A stretch of 64,000 nt of DNA from Notamacropus eugenii (Eukaryota > Chordata > Mammalia > Diprotodontia > Macropodidae). This document shows, piece after piece, positions 1 through 10,050 of the stretch. How positions within the stretch are numbered: the stretch's first letter is position 1; each line of letters starts with the position of its first letter. Below the pieces are notes generated by a model that ran no database searches, was not told the origin of the DNA, and saw only the letters and a program-made list of their open reading frames with translations. The translations under genes and the position numbers were made by a program. The DNA is taken from positions 71,282,412 through 71,346,411 of the forward strand of contig NC_092879.1 of NCBI RefSeq assembly GCF_028372415.1, written 5' to 3'.

Positions 1-2424
1 GCAACTAATGTTTTTCCACTTACTTAAATCTGAGTTTATTTGTGCAAAAAGTGTCTTGTAATTGTGTTCATATAGTCCCTGGGTTTGTTTTGGCAGGTAG
101 ACTCCTAAGTATTTTATACTGTCTACCCTAACTTTAAATGGGATTTCTCTTTCTATCTCTTGCTGTTGAACTTTGTTGCTAATATATAGGAATGCAGAGG
201 ATTTGTGTGGGTTTATTTTGTACCCTGCAACTTTGCCAAAGTTGTTTATTAATTCAAGTAATTTTTTACTTGAATCTCTGGGATTCTCTAGGTAAATCAT
301 CATATCATCTGCAAAGAGTGATAACTTAGTTTCTTCTTTGGCTATTCTAATTCCTTGAATATCTTTATCTTGTCTAATTGCTACAGCTAACATTTCTAGT
401 ACCATATTGAATAATAGTGGTGATAATGGACAACCTTGTTTCACCCCTGATCTTATTGGGAATGCATCTAGCTTATCCCCATTGCATATAATGCTTGCTG
501 AAGGTTTTAGATAGATACTGCTTATTATTTTATGGAAAGTTCCCTTTATTCCTACATTCTCCAATGTTTTTAGTAGGAATGGATGTTGTATTTTGTCAAA
601 AGCTTTTTCTGCATCTATTGAGATAATCATGTGGTTTTTGTTAGCTTTGTTGTTGATGTGGTCGATAATGCTAATAGTTTTCCTAATATTGAACCAGCCC
701 TGTAGTCCTGGTATGAATCCTACCTGATCATAATGTATTAATCTCGTGATTAGATGCTGTATTCGTTTTGCTAAAATCTTATTTAAAATTTTTGCATCTA
801 TATTCATTAGGGAAATTGGTCTATAATTTTCTTTCTCTGTTTTGTCTCTTCCTGGTTTGGGTATCAAAACCATATTTGTATCATAGAAAGAATTTGGGAG
901 GACTCCTTCTTCCCCAATTTTCAAGAATAGTGTATGTAGTATTGGAATTAACTGTTCTTTAAATGTTTGATAGAATTCACTTGTGAATCCATCTGGCCCT
1001 GGAGATTTTTTCCTAGGGAGTTCATTGATGGCTTGTTCAATTTCTTTTTCTGAGATGGGGTTGTTTAAGTATTCAACTTCCTCTTCTGTTAATCTGGGCA
1101 ATTTGTATTTTTTAAAATATTCATCCATCTCGTTTAGATTATCGAATTTGTGGGCATAAAGTTGGGCAAAGTAGTTTCTAATTATTGTTTTAATTTCCTC
1201 CTCATTGGAGGTGAGTTCACCCCTTTCATTTTTAATGTTAGTAATTTGGTTTTCTTCTTTCTTTTTTTTGATCAGATTAACCAAAGGTTTATCAATTTTA
1301 TTAGTTTTTTCATAAAACCAACTATTGGTTTTATTTATTAATTCAATAGTTTTCTTTATTTCAATTTTATTAATCTCTCCTTTGGTTTTCAATATTTCTA
1401 ATTTGGTATTTACTTGGGGATTTTCAATTTGTTCTTTTTCTAGCTTTTTCAACTGCAAGCCTAAGTCATTGATCTCCTCTTTCTCTATTTTATTTATGTA
1501 AGCATTCAGAGATATAAAACTTCCCCTAATAACTGCTTTTGCAGTGTCCCATAAGTTTTGGTACGTTGTCTCACTATTGTCATTCTCTTGAATGAAGTTG
1601 TTGATTGTTTCTATGATTTCTTCTTTAACCCAATCCTTCTTTAGAATTAGATTATTTAGTTTCCAATTGATTTTTGGTTTCTCTTTCCATGGCCTTTTAT
1701 TACATGTAATTTTTAATGCATTATGATCTGAAAAGGATGCATTGATTATCTCTACCTTTCTGCACTGGATTGTGAGATTTTTATGTCCTAGTACATGGTC
1801 AATTTTTGTAAATGTTCCATGTACCGCTGAGAAAAAGGTATATTCCTTTCTATTCCCATTTAATTTTCTCCAAAGATCTATCATATCTACCTTATCCAGA
1901 GTTTTATTTACCTCCTTAACCTCTTTCTTGTTTATTTTAAGGTTGGATTTATCTAGTTCAGAGAGGGGGAGGTTGAGGTCCCCCACTAGTATAGTTTTGC
2001 TATCAATTTCTTCCTTCAACTCCCCCAACCTCTCCTCTAAGAATCTGGATGCTATACCACTTGGAGCATACATGTTTAGTAATGATATTGCTTCATTGTC
2101 TATGGTGCCTTTTAGTAGGATATAGTTTCCATCCTTATCCCTTTTGATTAGATCTATTTCTGCTTTTGCTTTGTCTGAGATTAGGATTGCTACTCCTGCC
2201 TTTCTTACATGAGCTGAAGCACAATATATTCTGCTCCATCCTTTGACCTTTATCCTATGTGTATCCCCCCGTTTCAAATGTGTTTCTTGTAAGCAGCATA
2301 TTGTTGGATTATGGCTTTTAATCCATTCTGCTATCCGTCTCCGTTTTATGGGAGAGTTCATCCCATTCACATTCACAGTTATGATTACAATCTGTGTATT
2401 TCCCTCCACCCTCTTTCCCACCAT
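1..2424 (-). CDS. L1 ORF2 protein, endonuclease and reverse transcriptase (partial, runs off window)
   Basis: The frame opens at an ATG (2422-2424) directly preceded by an in-frame TAA and has no stop for 808 codons to base 1. ORF2p nicks target DNA and copies L1 RNA by target-primed reverse transcription. The N-terminus gives an apurinic endonuclease domain (residues about 10-240): [22 protein letters not shown] with the catalytic Glu, KAGVAIL, and SDHN at residues 232-235 with the catalytic Asp-His. The reverse transcriptase catalytic motif FADD lies at residues 704-707 (304-315). Both motifs sit four residues later than in human ORF2p, so no net indel separates them. The last roughly 450 residues (rest of RT domain, Cys-rich end) are outside the window, so integrity of the whole ORF is unknown. 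Confidence 0.93.
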   Translation of the reverse strand, partial: MVGKRVEGNTQIVIITVNVNGMNSPIKRRRIAEWIKSHNPTICCLQETHLKRGDTHRIKVKGWSRIYCASAHVRKAGVAILISDKAKAEIDLIKRDKDGNYILLKGTIDNEAISLLNMYAPSGIASRFLEERLGELKEEIDSKTILVGDLNLPLSELDKSNLKINKKEVKEVNKTLDKVDMIDLWRKLNGNRKEYTFFSAVHGTFTKIDHVLGHKNLTIQCRKVEIINASFSDHNALKITCNKRPWKEKPKINWKLNNLILKKDWVKEEIIETINNFIQENDNSETTYQNLWDTAKAVIRGSFISLNAYINKIEKEEINDLGLQLKKLEKEQIENPQVNTKLEILKTKGEINKIEIKKTIELINKTNSWFYEKTNKIDKPLVNLIKKKKEENQITNIKNERGELTSNEEEIKTIIRNYFAQLYAHKFDNLNEMDEYFKKYKLPRLTEEEVEYLNNPISEKEIEQAINELPRKKSPGPDGFTSEFYQTFKEQLIPILHTLFLKIGEEGVLPNSFYDTNMVLIPKPGRDKTEKENYRPISLMNIDAKILNKILAKRIQHLITRLIHYDQVGFIPGLQGWFNIRKTISIIDHINNKANKNHMIISIDAEKAFDKIQHPFLLKTLENVGIKGTFHKIISSIYLKPSASIICNGDKLDAFPIRSGVKQGCPLSPLLFNMVLEMLAVAIRQDKDIQGIRIAKEETKLSLFADDMMIYLENPRDSSKKLLELINNFGKVAGYKINPHKSSAFLYISNKVQQQEIEREIPFKVRVDSIKYLGVYLPKQTQGLYEHNYKTLFAQINSDLSKWKNISC

Positions 2425-2989
2425 TTATGCTTTTAACTCTCCCGTATCCCTTCCCCTCCTCAATAGTATTCACTTTTCTCCCCCTCCTCCTGCAGCCTTT
2501 CCCTCCTTCTTTTAGCCCCCCTCCCTTTTGGTCCCCTTTACTCTTATTGCTTCTTTCCTCCCTTTTAGCCACCCTCCCCTTTCTTCCCCCTTCCCCTCCT
2601 ACTACCTATATAGCTAGTTAGGATTATCTGCTTAAGGTTATTGTTCCCTCCTTTGAACAAATCAGATGAGAGCACCTCTCAAACAATGCTCATCTCCCTC
2701 CCCTCCTTCCCTCTACTATGGTTTTGTACTTCTTCCTGTGATATAATTTGCCATTTTCTGCTTCCCCCTTTCCACACCTCCTATTACATTCCCTTCTCAT
2801 ACTTAAATCATATTTTTGCCATGACATCATTTACTTTATGCCCGTTCCCTCTACATATATCCCTTTTATCATAATAGCTGCACAGTTCTCAAGATTAACA
2901 GGTATCATCTTCCCTTACAGGGAGGTAAACAGTTTGCCCTAATTGAGTAGCAAGTTTTTGTTTTTGTTTTTTCCCCTCTGTTTACCTTT
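2425..2989 (-). other. L1 inter-ORF spacer, purine-rich
   Basis: The 565 bases between the ORF1 stop and the ORF2 ATG are almost pure pyrimidine on the + strand for long stretches (about 2400-2620 and 2690-2790), hence purine-rich in the L1 RNA. Human L1 has a spacer of only about 60 nt. The segment has no convincing ORF; the short ORFs in it are low-complexity shadows. Confidence 0.75.
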
Positions 2990-4171
2990 TTATGATTCTC
3001 TGGAGACCTGCATTTGAAGATCAAATTGTCTATTGAGTTCTGGTGTTTTGGTCAGGAAGCTCTGGAAATCCCTTATTTCGTTGAATGACTTTCTCCTTGC
3101 CTGAAATGTTATGCTGAACTTTGCTGGGTAGTTGATCCTCGGTTGGAGTCCCAACTCCTTTGCCTTACGGAATATTGGGTTCCAATTCTTTCGATCTTTT
3201 AATGTAGAAGCTGCAAGGTCCTGTGTGATCCTGACTGTGTGACCTTGATATTTAAATTGTTTCTTTCTGGCTGCTTGTAGTATTTTCTCCTTCACTTGAT
3301 AGCTCTGGAATTTGGCAACTATATTTCTTGGGGTTTTGAGTTTGGGATCCCTTTCCGGTGGGGAACGGTGGATTCTTTCGATGACTATTTTGCCCTCTGA
3401 GTCTAGTACTTCTGGGCAGTTTTCCTTGATGATTTCCTGGAAGATATTGTCCAGACTCTTTTCTTCATCATGGGTTTCTGGCAGGCCAATAATTCTTAGA
3501 TTTTCTCTCCTGGATCTATTTTCCAGGTCAGTTGTTTTTCCAATTAAATATTTTAGATTTTCTTCCATCTTTTCATTCTTTAGATTTTGTTTGACTGACT
3601 CTTGTTGCCTCATTGAGTCATTAGTTTCTACTTGCCCAATTCTAATCTTGATCGTATTGTTTTCTTCAGTTAGCTTTCGCATCTCCTTTTCCATCTGGCC
3701 AATTTTTCCCTTTAAGGAGCTATTTTCTCCATTTAATTTTTGTACTTCTTTTTCCATTCGACCAATTTTCCCAGTTAGGTTTTGGGTTTCCTTTTCCATC
3801 TGATCAATTTTCCCTATTAGGTTTTGAGTTTCCTTTTCCGTTTGATTAACTCTTCCTTTTAGGGAATTATTCTCTCCAGTTAATTTTTGAACTTCCTTTT
3901 CCATTTCTTCAATTTTCTTTTTCAGATTGATGTTCTCATCAGTGAATTCTTTTTTTATGGTTTTAAAATCATTGGCCAGTTTTTCTTTTATATCCTTCTT
4001 CAGACGTTCCAGGTAATCTAGTTGTGCTTGCGAGAAATTCATAGTCCCATCTGAGGTTTCAGATGGAAGTACAGTCTCAGCTCTGACCTCTTTGGTGTTT
4101 GTGTTTTGGTCCTTATCCCCATAGAAAGATTCTATGGTTTTTTCACTTTTCGTCTGCTTTTTCCGATTCAT
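2990..4171 (-). CDS. L1 ORF1 protein, RNA-binding nucleic-acid chaperone
   Basis: An uninterrupted 393-codon frame. ORF1p trimerises through a coiled coil and coats L1 RNA to form the retrotransposition particle. Residues about 45-210 are a long coiled coil made of repeated heptad blocks of the type MEKEVQKLTGENNSLKGK. The RRM-like domain follows (about 215-300) with the conserved NLRIIGLPE motif, then the C-terminal domain (about 300-375) with IERIHR, PRNIVAKF and KILQAARKK. At 393 residues it is longer than human ORF1p (338), the extra length being in the coiled coil. The ATG at 4169-4171 starts the frame about 955 nt from the element's 5' end. No stop or frameshift is seen. Confidence 0.95.
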   Translation of the reverse strand: MNRKKQTKSEKTIESFYGDKDQNTNTKEVRAETVLPSETSDGTMNFSQAQLDYLERLKKDIKEKLANDFKTIKKEFTDENINLKKKIEEMEKEVQKLTGENNSLKGRVNQTEKETQNLIGKIDQMEKETQNLTGKIGRMEKEVQKLNGENSSLKGKIGQMEKEMRKLTEENNTIKIRIGQVETNDSMRQQESVKQNLKNEKMEENLKYLIGKTTDLENRSRRENLRIIGLPETHDEEKSLDNIFQEIIKENCPEVLDSEGKIVIERIHRSPPERDPKLKTPRNIVAKFQSYQVKEKILQAARKKQFKYQGHTVRITQDLAASTLKDRKNWNPIFRKAKELGLQPRINYPAKFSITFQARRKSFNEIRDFQSFLTKTPELNRQFDLQMQVSRES

Positions 4172-5126
4172 GATGTTGGCTGAGTGTTGTAGCTTTTGGT
4201 TCTTTCAGTCAGAAGATACAGATCTTTTAAGTTGAGTTGATGTTTGTCTAGGCTAAAAGCAGGCTTTTTTTTTTGTTGTTGTTGTTGTTTCCCAGATCAA
4301 CCCTGGGTTTAGCTTGATAGGTGTGTGGGAGGTGTGGTCTGGTCTCAGGATATCTCCTCAGCTGGCCTGAGGCAAAGGCAAGGTCCAGGGGGATGGTGAT
4401 CCCAGCTTCCCTATTGTCTTCCCTTTTCCCCTGGAGGGCTGGGGCACGCCTAGAGGCTAATGCGTGTTCCCGCCCCTCCTGGGGCTCGTCTCCCGGGCTG
4501 AGGCTTGCTTGGGTCTCAGTGCGAATTTTTCTCTGCCCTGGGTCGTCTGTCCCTCCAGATAGCCTCCACCACGGTAGGAAGAATCCCCCTTTGCCACCTC
4601 TCCAGCCTCTGGTGTTACGAGACCACTCGCCCCTTTCTGCTGCTCCCACTGATCCAGGATCAATCTGGGGAAGAATTTTATGGTTCCCTCACGGTCATCG
4701 GGGGGGAGGGGAGAGCACTTACTGATCACTCCGGCATCCCAGCTCCTGGATGTTCAAGTAGTGACCCACTGAAGTCCCGTCTTTAGGCTGAAGATTTCAA
4801 AGGCTGTTGCGCTGATATCGTTGGCTCGGCCTGGCTTATCTCCTGCTCTGCTGGTCTCGCCCGCCACTCTCGGGCCCCTCGGGTCCCCTCCGCCCTGCCG
4901 CGCCGACCGCGCTGCGCTGTGCGCCGGGCTCTTACCCCCGCGGAACAGATCCCTCCCGTGGACCTTCCAGTCCAGCCTGGGCTCCGAATCTGTCAAAGTC
5001 CGTCTCCCACTGGATTCTACACCTCCAAAGTCTGGTCAGACTCTCCCCCCAGAAATATCCAAAGGAGTTTTTCCAGGAGCTTAGGTGAGTCGTTGCTTTC
5101 ACTCCGCCATCTTGGCTCCGCCTCCC
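4172..5126 (-). promoter_or_regulatory. L1 5' UTR / internal promoter
   Basis: About 955 bases between ORF1 and the element's 5' end. It is GC- and CpG-rich from about 4320 to 5050, unlike the AT-rich ORFs, as expected for an L1 internal promoter. The 5' terminus (5105-5126) contains GCCAAGATGGCGG, which matches the YY1 core CAAGATGGCGG and corresponds to the YY1 site that positions transcription initiation in human L1. The predicted ORFs here on both strands overlap one another and show no domain, so I do not call them genes. Confidence 0.75.
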
Positions 5127-5164
5127 TAATATACTGATTTTCTTGGCAGTCTTTTGTATTTTAT

Positions 5165-5268
5165 TGTAGGCACTTAAAAGCATCTTTTCGAGGGGTCCCA
5201 TGGGCTTCACCAGATTGCCATAAGGGTCCATGGCACAGGAAAGGTGAAGGACCCCTGCTTTGTGTGCG
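5165..5268 (+). repeat. hAT-like short repeat, 3' part
   Basis: Contains the core seen elsewhere in the window (GGGTCCCATGGGCTTCACC, then GGGTCCATGGCACAGGAAAG, then an end AAGGACCCCTGCT). It belongs to the same family as the copies at 6325, 7395, 41440, 42820 and 58250. The L1 5' end lies just upstream. Confidence 0.55.
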
Positions 5269-5384
5269 TATGACACTGGCTTTTGGTTTTAGTTGCTTTT
5301 TATGATATTTAATTTAAAAGTCCCTCTCTGCCCTTATTTTGTAGGATTTTTAGCACAAATGAGTATTTTACTTTGTTAAAGTTT

Positions 5385-5640
5385 TTTTTTCTGCCTCAAT
5401 GGAGATAATTAGATGGTTTTGGATGTTTTTGTTTTCAATATGATTAATTATGTTGATTGTTTTCCTATGTTGAACCATCCTTGCATCCCTGGTATGAATC
5501 CAATTTTGTCATAATGAATGATTTCTTGGATAAATTGCTATAGTCTGTTTGACAGGATTTTATTAAACATTTTTGAATCGATATTCATTAATTATATTGG
5601 TCTTCAGTTCTCCTCTGCTTGTCCTTCCCAACTTTTAAAA
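5385..5640 (-). mobile_element. Old L1 ORF2 fragment
   Basis: Parallels bases about 595-850 of the young L1 (for example TGGTATGAATCC, then CATTTTTGAATCGATATTCAT) but with many substitutions and indels and no open frame. It is an ancient L1 reverse-transcriptase fragment in the same orientation, unrelated to the nearby insertion. Confidence 0.75.
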
Positions 5641-5794
5641 ACATAACCAACTTTTTCCTCAATGTTGATTAGCTATGCCTCCTCCATTCTCAGTGTAGTA
5701 GACCATTAAAAAAACAACATCTAAGGCATTTCTGACCCGATCTTAATTAATCGGAGACACTCCCTCTAGCCATACAAATCAGCACCTTCTCTGC

Positions 5795-5945
5795 AAATTG
5801 TATTTTTCAAGAGTTGCCTAGAGCACTGTTAAGTGTCCTGCCTAGAGTCACAGAGCCAAGATGTGTCAAAGGCAGCCCTTGAACCCAGAAGGTTTGGGGT
5901 CAAAAGCCCTATCACCATCCACTAGGCCATAGCACCTCTCCTAAG
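5795..5945 (-). repeat. Old tRNA-derived SINE fragment
   Basis: Reverse-orientation SINE body with the usual order: AGAGTCACAGAGCCAAGATG, then CCTTGAACCCAGAAGG, then ATCCACTAGGCCATAGCACC. Diverged. Confidence 0.6.
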
Positions 5946-6034
5946 ACATTCATCCCTATTACATTTCATCTTACTGGATTTGGCCCAATTCTCTAACCTG
6001 CTGAGATCTTTTGGGTTTCTAAGATTCATGTTAT

Positions 6035-6265
6035 GTGTCCCAGTTTTGTATTAGTCATTTTCAGTCATGTCTGACTCTCTGTGACCACATTTAGGGTTTT
6101 CTTGACAAAGATATTGAAGTAGTTTGCCATTTCCTTCTCCAGCTCATTTTACAGATGAGGAAACTGAGGCAGATAGGGTGAAGTGACTTGTCCAGGCTCA
6201 CGAGGCTAGCAAGTACCAGATGTTCCTGACTTCAGACCTAGTACCACCTAGCTACCCTAGACTCT
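6035..6265 (-). repeat. Marsupial CORE-type SINE, full length
   Basis: Has the full consensus order in reverse: GTCATTTTCAGTCATGTCTG, TTGCCATTTCCTTCTCCAGC, then TTACAGATGAGGAAACTGAG, CCTGACTTCAG and CACCTAGCTACC. The same SINE is seen at 7145, 28197 and 41507, so it is a high-copy family. Confidence 0.8.
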
Positions 6266-6324
6266 CTGCTGCATGAACATCCTTAATTCCTGAAATAGCA
6301 TCCTGGTCTTTGGAGTGGGTCTGA

Positions 6325-6505
6325 GGTAAGAGTTCTTAACCTGGGGGCTGTGAACTGTTTTAAATTTCATAACTGTATTTCAATATAATTGGGTTCCTTT
6401 GTATTTTATTTTATGCATTTAAAAACCTTCTTAGGAGTCTGTAGACTTCTCCAGACTGCCAAAAGGGTCTGTAATACAACAAAGGTTAAAAACTCCTGCT
6501 CAAAA
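6325..6505 (+). repeat. Short hAT-like nonautonomous transposon (MITE)
   Basis: About 180 bp with imperfect inverted ends: AGAGTTCTTAACCTGG at the left and AAGGTTAAAAACTCCTG at the right. It has no ORF. Termini of the type CAGNGGTTCTTAACC are typical of hAT nonautonomous elements; the family name is not known to me. This is the best preserved copy in the window. Confidence 0.6.
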
Positions 6506-7144
6506 GGTTTTTTCTAATGACATTAAGAGGGAACCGGAGGGAAATATTCCCTCCTATAATGTTGCCTCCTTCCTCCCCAGCCTCTATCCCTTCCCGGGCT
6601 TCCTTTAGACCCTGGAGGGAACAACCAAGGTCATCTAAGTGCTAGTGAAGAGTCTTTTTTAAACACCAGGAAGTAAGATTAATTTGCAATTCATTGAAAA
6701 CCCCACGCTGCCTCTGGCTATTATGGACCTGTCAATACAGGAATAAAGGTTGCAGCTAGAGTGAGGAAAAAGAGAATGGCCTAGGAGCTTGGGGAGGCTA
6801 GGAGACCAACTGAAGAGGGAGGAGTTTGCAGACATGGTAGGGGCATAACTCAGGTGTACAATAAGTATCAGCTATCCTCACCTGAATACATGAAAGGTTT
6901 GGATTAGATGGTCCCCTCCAGCTTGAAACTGTTTACCTTAGCATCCTCTGAGCCTAAAGGTCTCTCAGAGCATGAGACAAGATGTACCAGAGATAACATT
7001 GACCTGGGACAGGTTGTAACTACCCTCAGGCACTTTCTGATTCTTTCCACTAAAATGGGGATCATAACTAGGACCTTATCTACCTCCCAGGACTTTTTCA
7101 ACAAAGAGCGAATGAGACAATAGAGGTGAAAGTGCTCTCCTTCT

Positions 7145-7362
7145 GGATAGACCACCAGCCCTTGAGTCAGCAAGACTTGAGTTCAAATTCGACCTCAGAC
7201 ATTGCTTGCTGTGTGACCCTGGACAAATCATTTAACCCTATTTGCCTCAGTTTCCTCATCTGGAGAATGAGCTGGAGAAGGAAATGGCAAACCACGCCAG
7301 GATTTTTGCCAAGAAAACTCCAAATGGGGTCACCAAGAGTCAGACACGACTGAAAAACCTCA
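7145..7362 (+). repeat. Marsupial CORE-type SINE, sense orientation
   Basis: Begins near the tRNA-like part (CTTGAGTTCAAATTCGACC contains the RNA polymerase III B-box core GTTCAAATTC), then GTGTGACCCTGGACAAATCA, TTTGCCTCAGTTTCCTCATC, and ends with GAGTCAGACACGACTGAAAA. It is the clearest sense-strand copy in the window. Confidence 0.8.
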
Positions 7363-7394
7363 GTCCCAAAGTGAAACTTAGCTTTTCCTTCAAT

Positions 7395-7460
7395 TATGAA
7401 TTTAAAAAAACTGCATTGTTCTGAGAAGTGATCCATAGACTTTACCAGACTGTGAAAGGA
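7395..7460 (+). repeat. hAT-like repeat fragment
   Basis: Carries TTCTGAGAAGTGATCCATAG and TTTACCAGACTG, matching the core of the family at 6325. Confidence 0.45.
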
Positions 7461-7462
7461 GA

Positions 7463-9466
7463 CCAGTTTCAGTTGAATGATGAGATGGAAAATCAAGATG
7501 GCAAAGGGTTGCGGAAAGAGTGAGAAAAGAGAAAGTAGAGGCAAAGAGAATAGAAAGAAATTTTTTTTCTAGGAGTTTGGCTATGAAAGGAAAGTTAAAT
7601 TGAGGTTGATAGCTTGAGGCAATTGGTACGGTCTAGTGAGGGGTTTTTCTGGGTAAGTAAAGGCCGAATAAGGAAATTATATAAGATAAAGTAGTTGGGC
7701 CAGGATTCAAATTCAGCCCTCTGACTCCCAATCCAATGTTCCTACCACAAGCTACAGCCACTCTGACTTAATTCCTGCCTAATCGGTGCCTTTATCGACC
7801 AACCTGGATCTGGCTCTGCCTTTCTTTAACTCTGTTAGTGTGTATGTTGGAGTGGGCAAGGGTCAGAAGGTGTAGAAGATTTTGTTGGGGGGGGGGGGCG
7901 GCAGAGTTAGCCTCATAGCTCTTTTCTTAAAAGAGAAAAAAGTTCCTTGTAGAGACAGCCACCCCATGCTTTTGGCTGAGAGGATCCAGATGTTCTCCAA
8001 CTGTGGAAAGTTCTAGGGGAAACTAAACTGCTTAAACTTACCCTTCAGCTGTTTGACAGTTGAAATTTCAGTTGTTGTATGAGGCAGTAAGTAAGAGTGT
8101 GGCTGGTCTTTGGTGTTCTGCAGCTTGGGTCCTGAGGGTCAGTGGGTGACGCGTTGCCTCTTTCCTAGGTGAGTGGGAAGGAGAGGGGAGGACCAGCTCA
8201 TATGTCTGGATTTGTTTGGGTTTTCTTTGTAACTGCACATTTAGTACAATTACTATGCAAAATACTCAGAGACTGCAAGCTGATCAGTGAGTCTTGAAGA
8301 AAGCCAGGCAAGTGGGATGGAGAGAAACATAAATTATCCTTCTTGATTACCCTTCTGTTCCCTTTCCCCAGGAATTTGTTGTAGGGGCGTAGTCAGGGGT
8401 GGGATGATGGAGTTCCATACAGGTAGGCTGAGGCTCCAAGTTGCAGCAGGGACTCCTAAGGGGAAGCCCTCGATGACTAGAGGTGGAACCGTGGTTGATT
8501 TGGGGAGCAGGTGAAAATGGGATTTTTTTAAACCTTGGTAAAAGCAGGCAGAACTAAGCTGGGGACCTAGTTTATTCCCCCAAGTCAAAAGCCTCATTGC
8601 CTGATGATTTATGGGTCCAAGTTTTTCATGGAAATAATCATAGGGTCATATATTTCAAGCTGCAAGATTCGTTGGGAATATCTAAGCAAACCTTCTCATT
8701 TTACAGAGGAGGAAATGGAGGCCCTAAAGCAGAGGAGCTAGGGAGTTGGGATTCACACCCAGATCCCCAGACTCCAAGTCTACTGCTCTTTCTAACCATG
8801 CCTCTCTCACTAACTAGCTAGGTGACCTTGTACATATATTTCCCCACCTGTAAAATGGGTATGATACCTGTTCTCCCTTGTGATGATGATAGCTCCTACT
8901 AATTCTAGAGCACTTTAATTTTTTTTACTAAGTACTTTGAACATAACTTAAATATTGTCTCCATTTTACAGATGTGGAAATCAACACCTGGAGAGATGAC
9001 ATTATAGGGCCTTTGTGGGACCTGGGATTTGAACCCTGCCTCCATTCTAGGACTTTATATCGCATGATTTTGAAGAACCATTGGAAAATAAAACACCATA
9101 ACTAATATGTATGAATATATACTTTGAAGCCCTGTACAGATAAAATGTGGCGGCATGATGGGGAGTTGGATATTTCTCATGGATCTGGCCTCCATGTTGG
9201 AGGGTCTGGAGGTCTCTGTCTCTCTCTCTGTCTGTTTTTTTTTTTTTCAGCTGTCACCGCTGCTTTCTCCCATATCCAGGAGCATTTGTTCCCTGTTATA
9301 ATGGCTCTGTCACAAGGTCCTCCCCTGACAATCACATTCACTCTCCTCATCTTTTCCTTCTAGAATTTTTTGTTTATTGTTACCACCAGTCTCTACCCAG
9401 TCAAGTTAGGTTGACCCTACCATGTGCCAACTGTCAAAATAAATGTTTACTCCACAGGTCACAAGT
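7463..9466. other. Gene-free spacer with decayed SINEs
   Basis: No coding feature is supported. SINE remnants in reverse orientation lie at about 7690-7745, 8632-8815 (CATTTTACAGAGGAGGAAAT) and 8920-9060 (CCATTTTACAGATGTGGAAA). A G run interrupts at about 7888-7898. The rest shows no recognisable element. Confidence 0.6.
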
Positions 9467-9481
9467 GAAATGTAACACAAT

Positions 9482-10035
9482 ATATGAATGTGATCGAATA
9501 CTCTTGTTTCATATGTAATGGTGAGCAGGTGGACTTCAGAAAAACCTGGAAAGACTTATATGAACTGATGCTGAGTGAAGTGAGCAGAACCAGGAGAACA
9601 CTGTACATGGTAACAGCCACATTGTGCAATGATTGACTTTGAAAGACTTAGCTCTCCTTATTAATGCCAGGACCTAAGACAACTCCAAAAGACTCATGAT
9701 GGAAAATTCCATCCAGATCCAGAGAAAGAACCATGGAGTCTGAATGCAGATGATGCATACTATTTGGTCTCTCTTTCTCCCTCTCTCTTTTTTTGGTTGT
9801 TTCTTCTTTCTTATGGTTTTTCCCATTGGTTCTAATTCTTCTTTACAACATGACTAATGTGAAAATATGTTTAATATGAATGTATATGTATAACTTATAC
9901 CAGATTGCATGTCATCTTGGGGAGGGGGAGGGAAGGGAGGGGGAGAAAATTTAGAACTCAAAATCTTATGAAAGGGAATGTTAAAAACTAAAACTAAATA
10001 AATAAATACATAAATACACACACACATGTTTTAAA
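9482..10035 (+). mobile_element. 5'-truncated L1 3' end with target-site duplication
   Basis: A roughly 550-bp segment with the marsupial L1 3' end as I recall it: a purine/G-rich tract (GGGGAGGGGGAGGGAAGGG) followed by GAACTCAAAATCTTATGAAA and an A-rich tail (AAATAAATAAATACATAAAT). It is flanked by an exact 15-bp direct repeat GAAATGTAACACAAT at 9467-9481 and 10036-10050, the hallmark of target-primed reverse transcription. It carries no usable ORF. Confidence 0.85.
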
Positions 10036-10050
10036 GAAATGTAACACAAT

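Larger units (their letters stand above)
1..5126 (-). mobile_element. Full-length young L1 (LINE-1), 3' end outside window
   Basis: Read on the - strand, the element runs from a 5' end at about 5126 through a GC-rich 5' UTR, ORF1, a long spacer and ORF2, which leaves the window at base 1. Both ORFs are open as far as they can be seen, which is unusual for a random genomic L1 and points to a recent insertion. The 5' end carries GGAGCCAAGATGGCGG, close to the start of human L1, so the copy is not 5'-truncated. Target-site duplications cannot be checked because the 3' end is missing. The family is L1; a marsupial lineage is inferred from the rest of the window. Confidence 0.93.

Noticed and set aside
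3312-3803. 163-codon open frame on the + strand
   Set aside because: Antisense to the L1 ORF1 coiled coil, whose repeats create a Ser/Phe/Ile-rich shadow frame.
4248-5276. Several overlapping open frames on both strands, up to 134 codons
   Set aside because: All lie in or at the edge of the GC-rich L1 5' UTR, where stops are rare; no domain or conservation is visible.
7160-7200. tRNA gene (B-box-like GTTCAAATTC)
   Set aside because: It is the tRNA-derived head of a SINE; no cloverleaf can be folded from the flanks.
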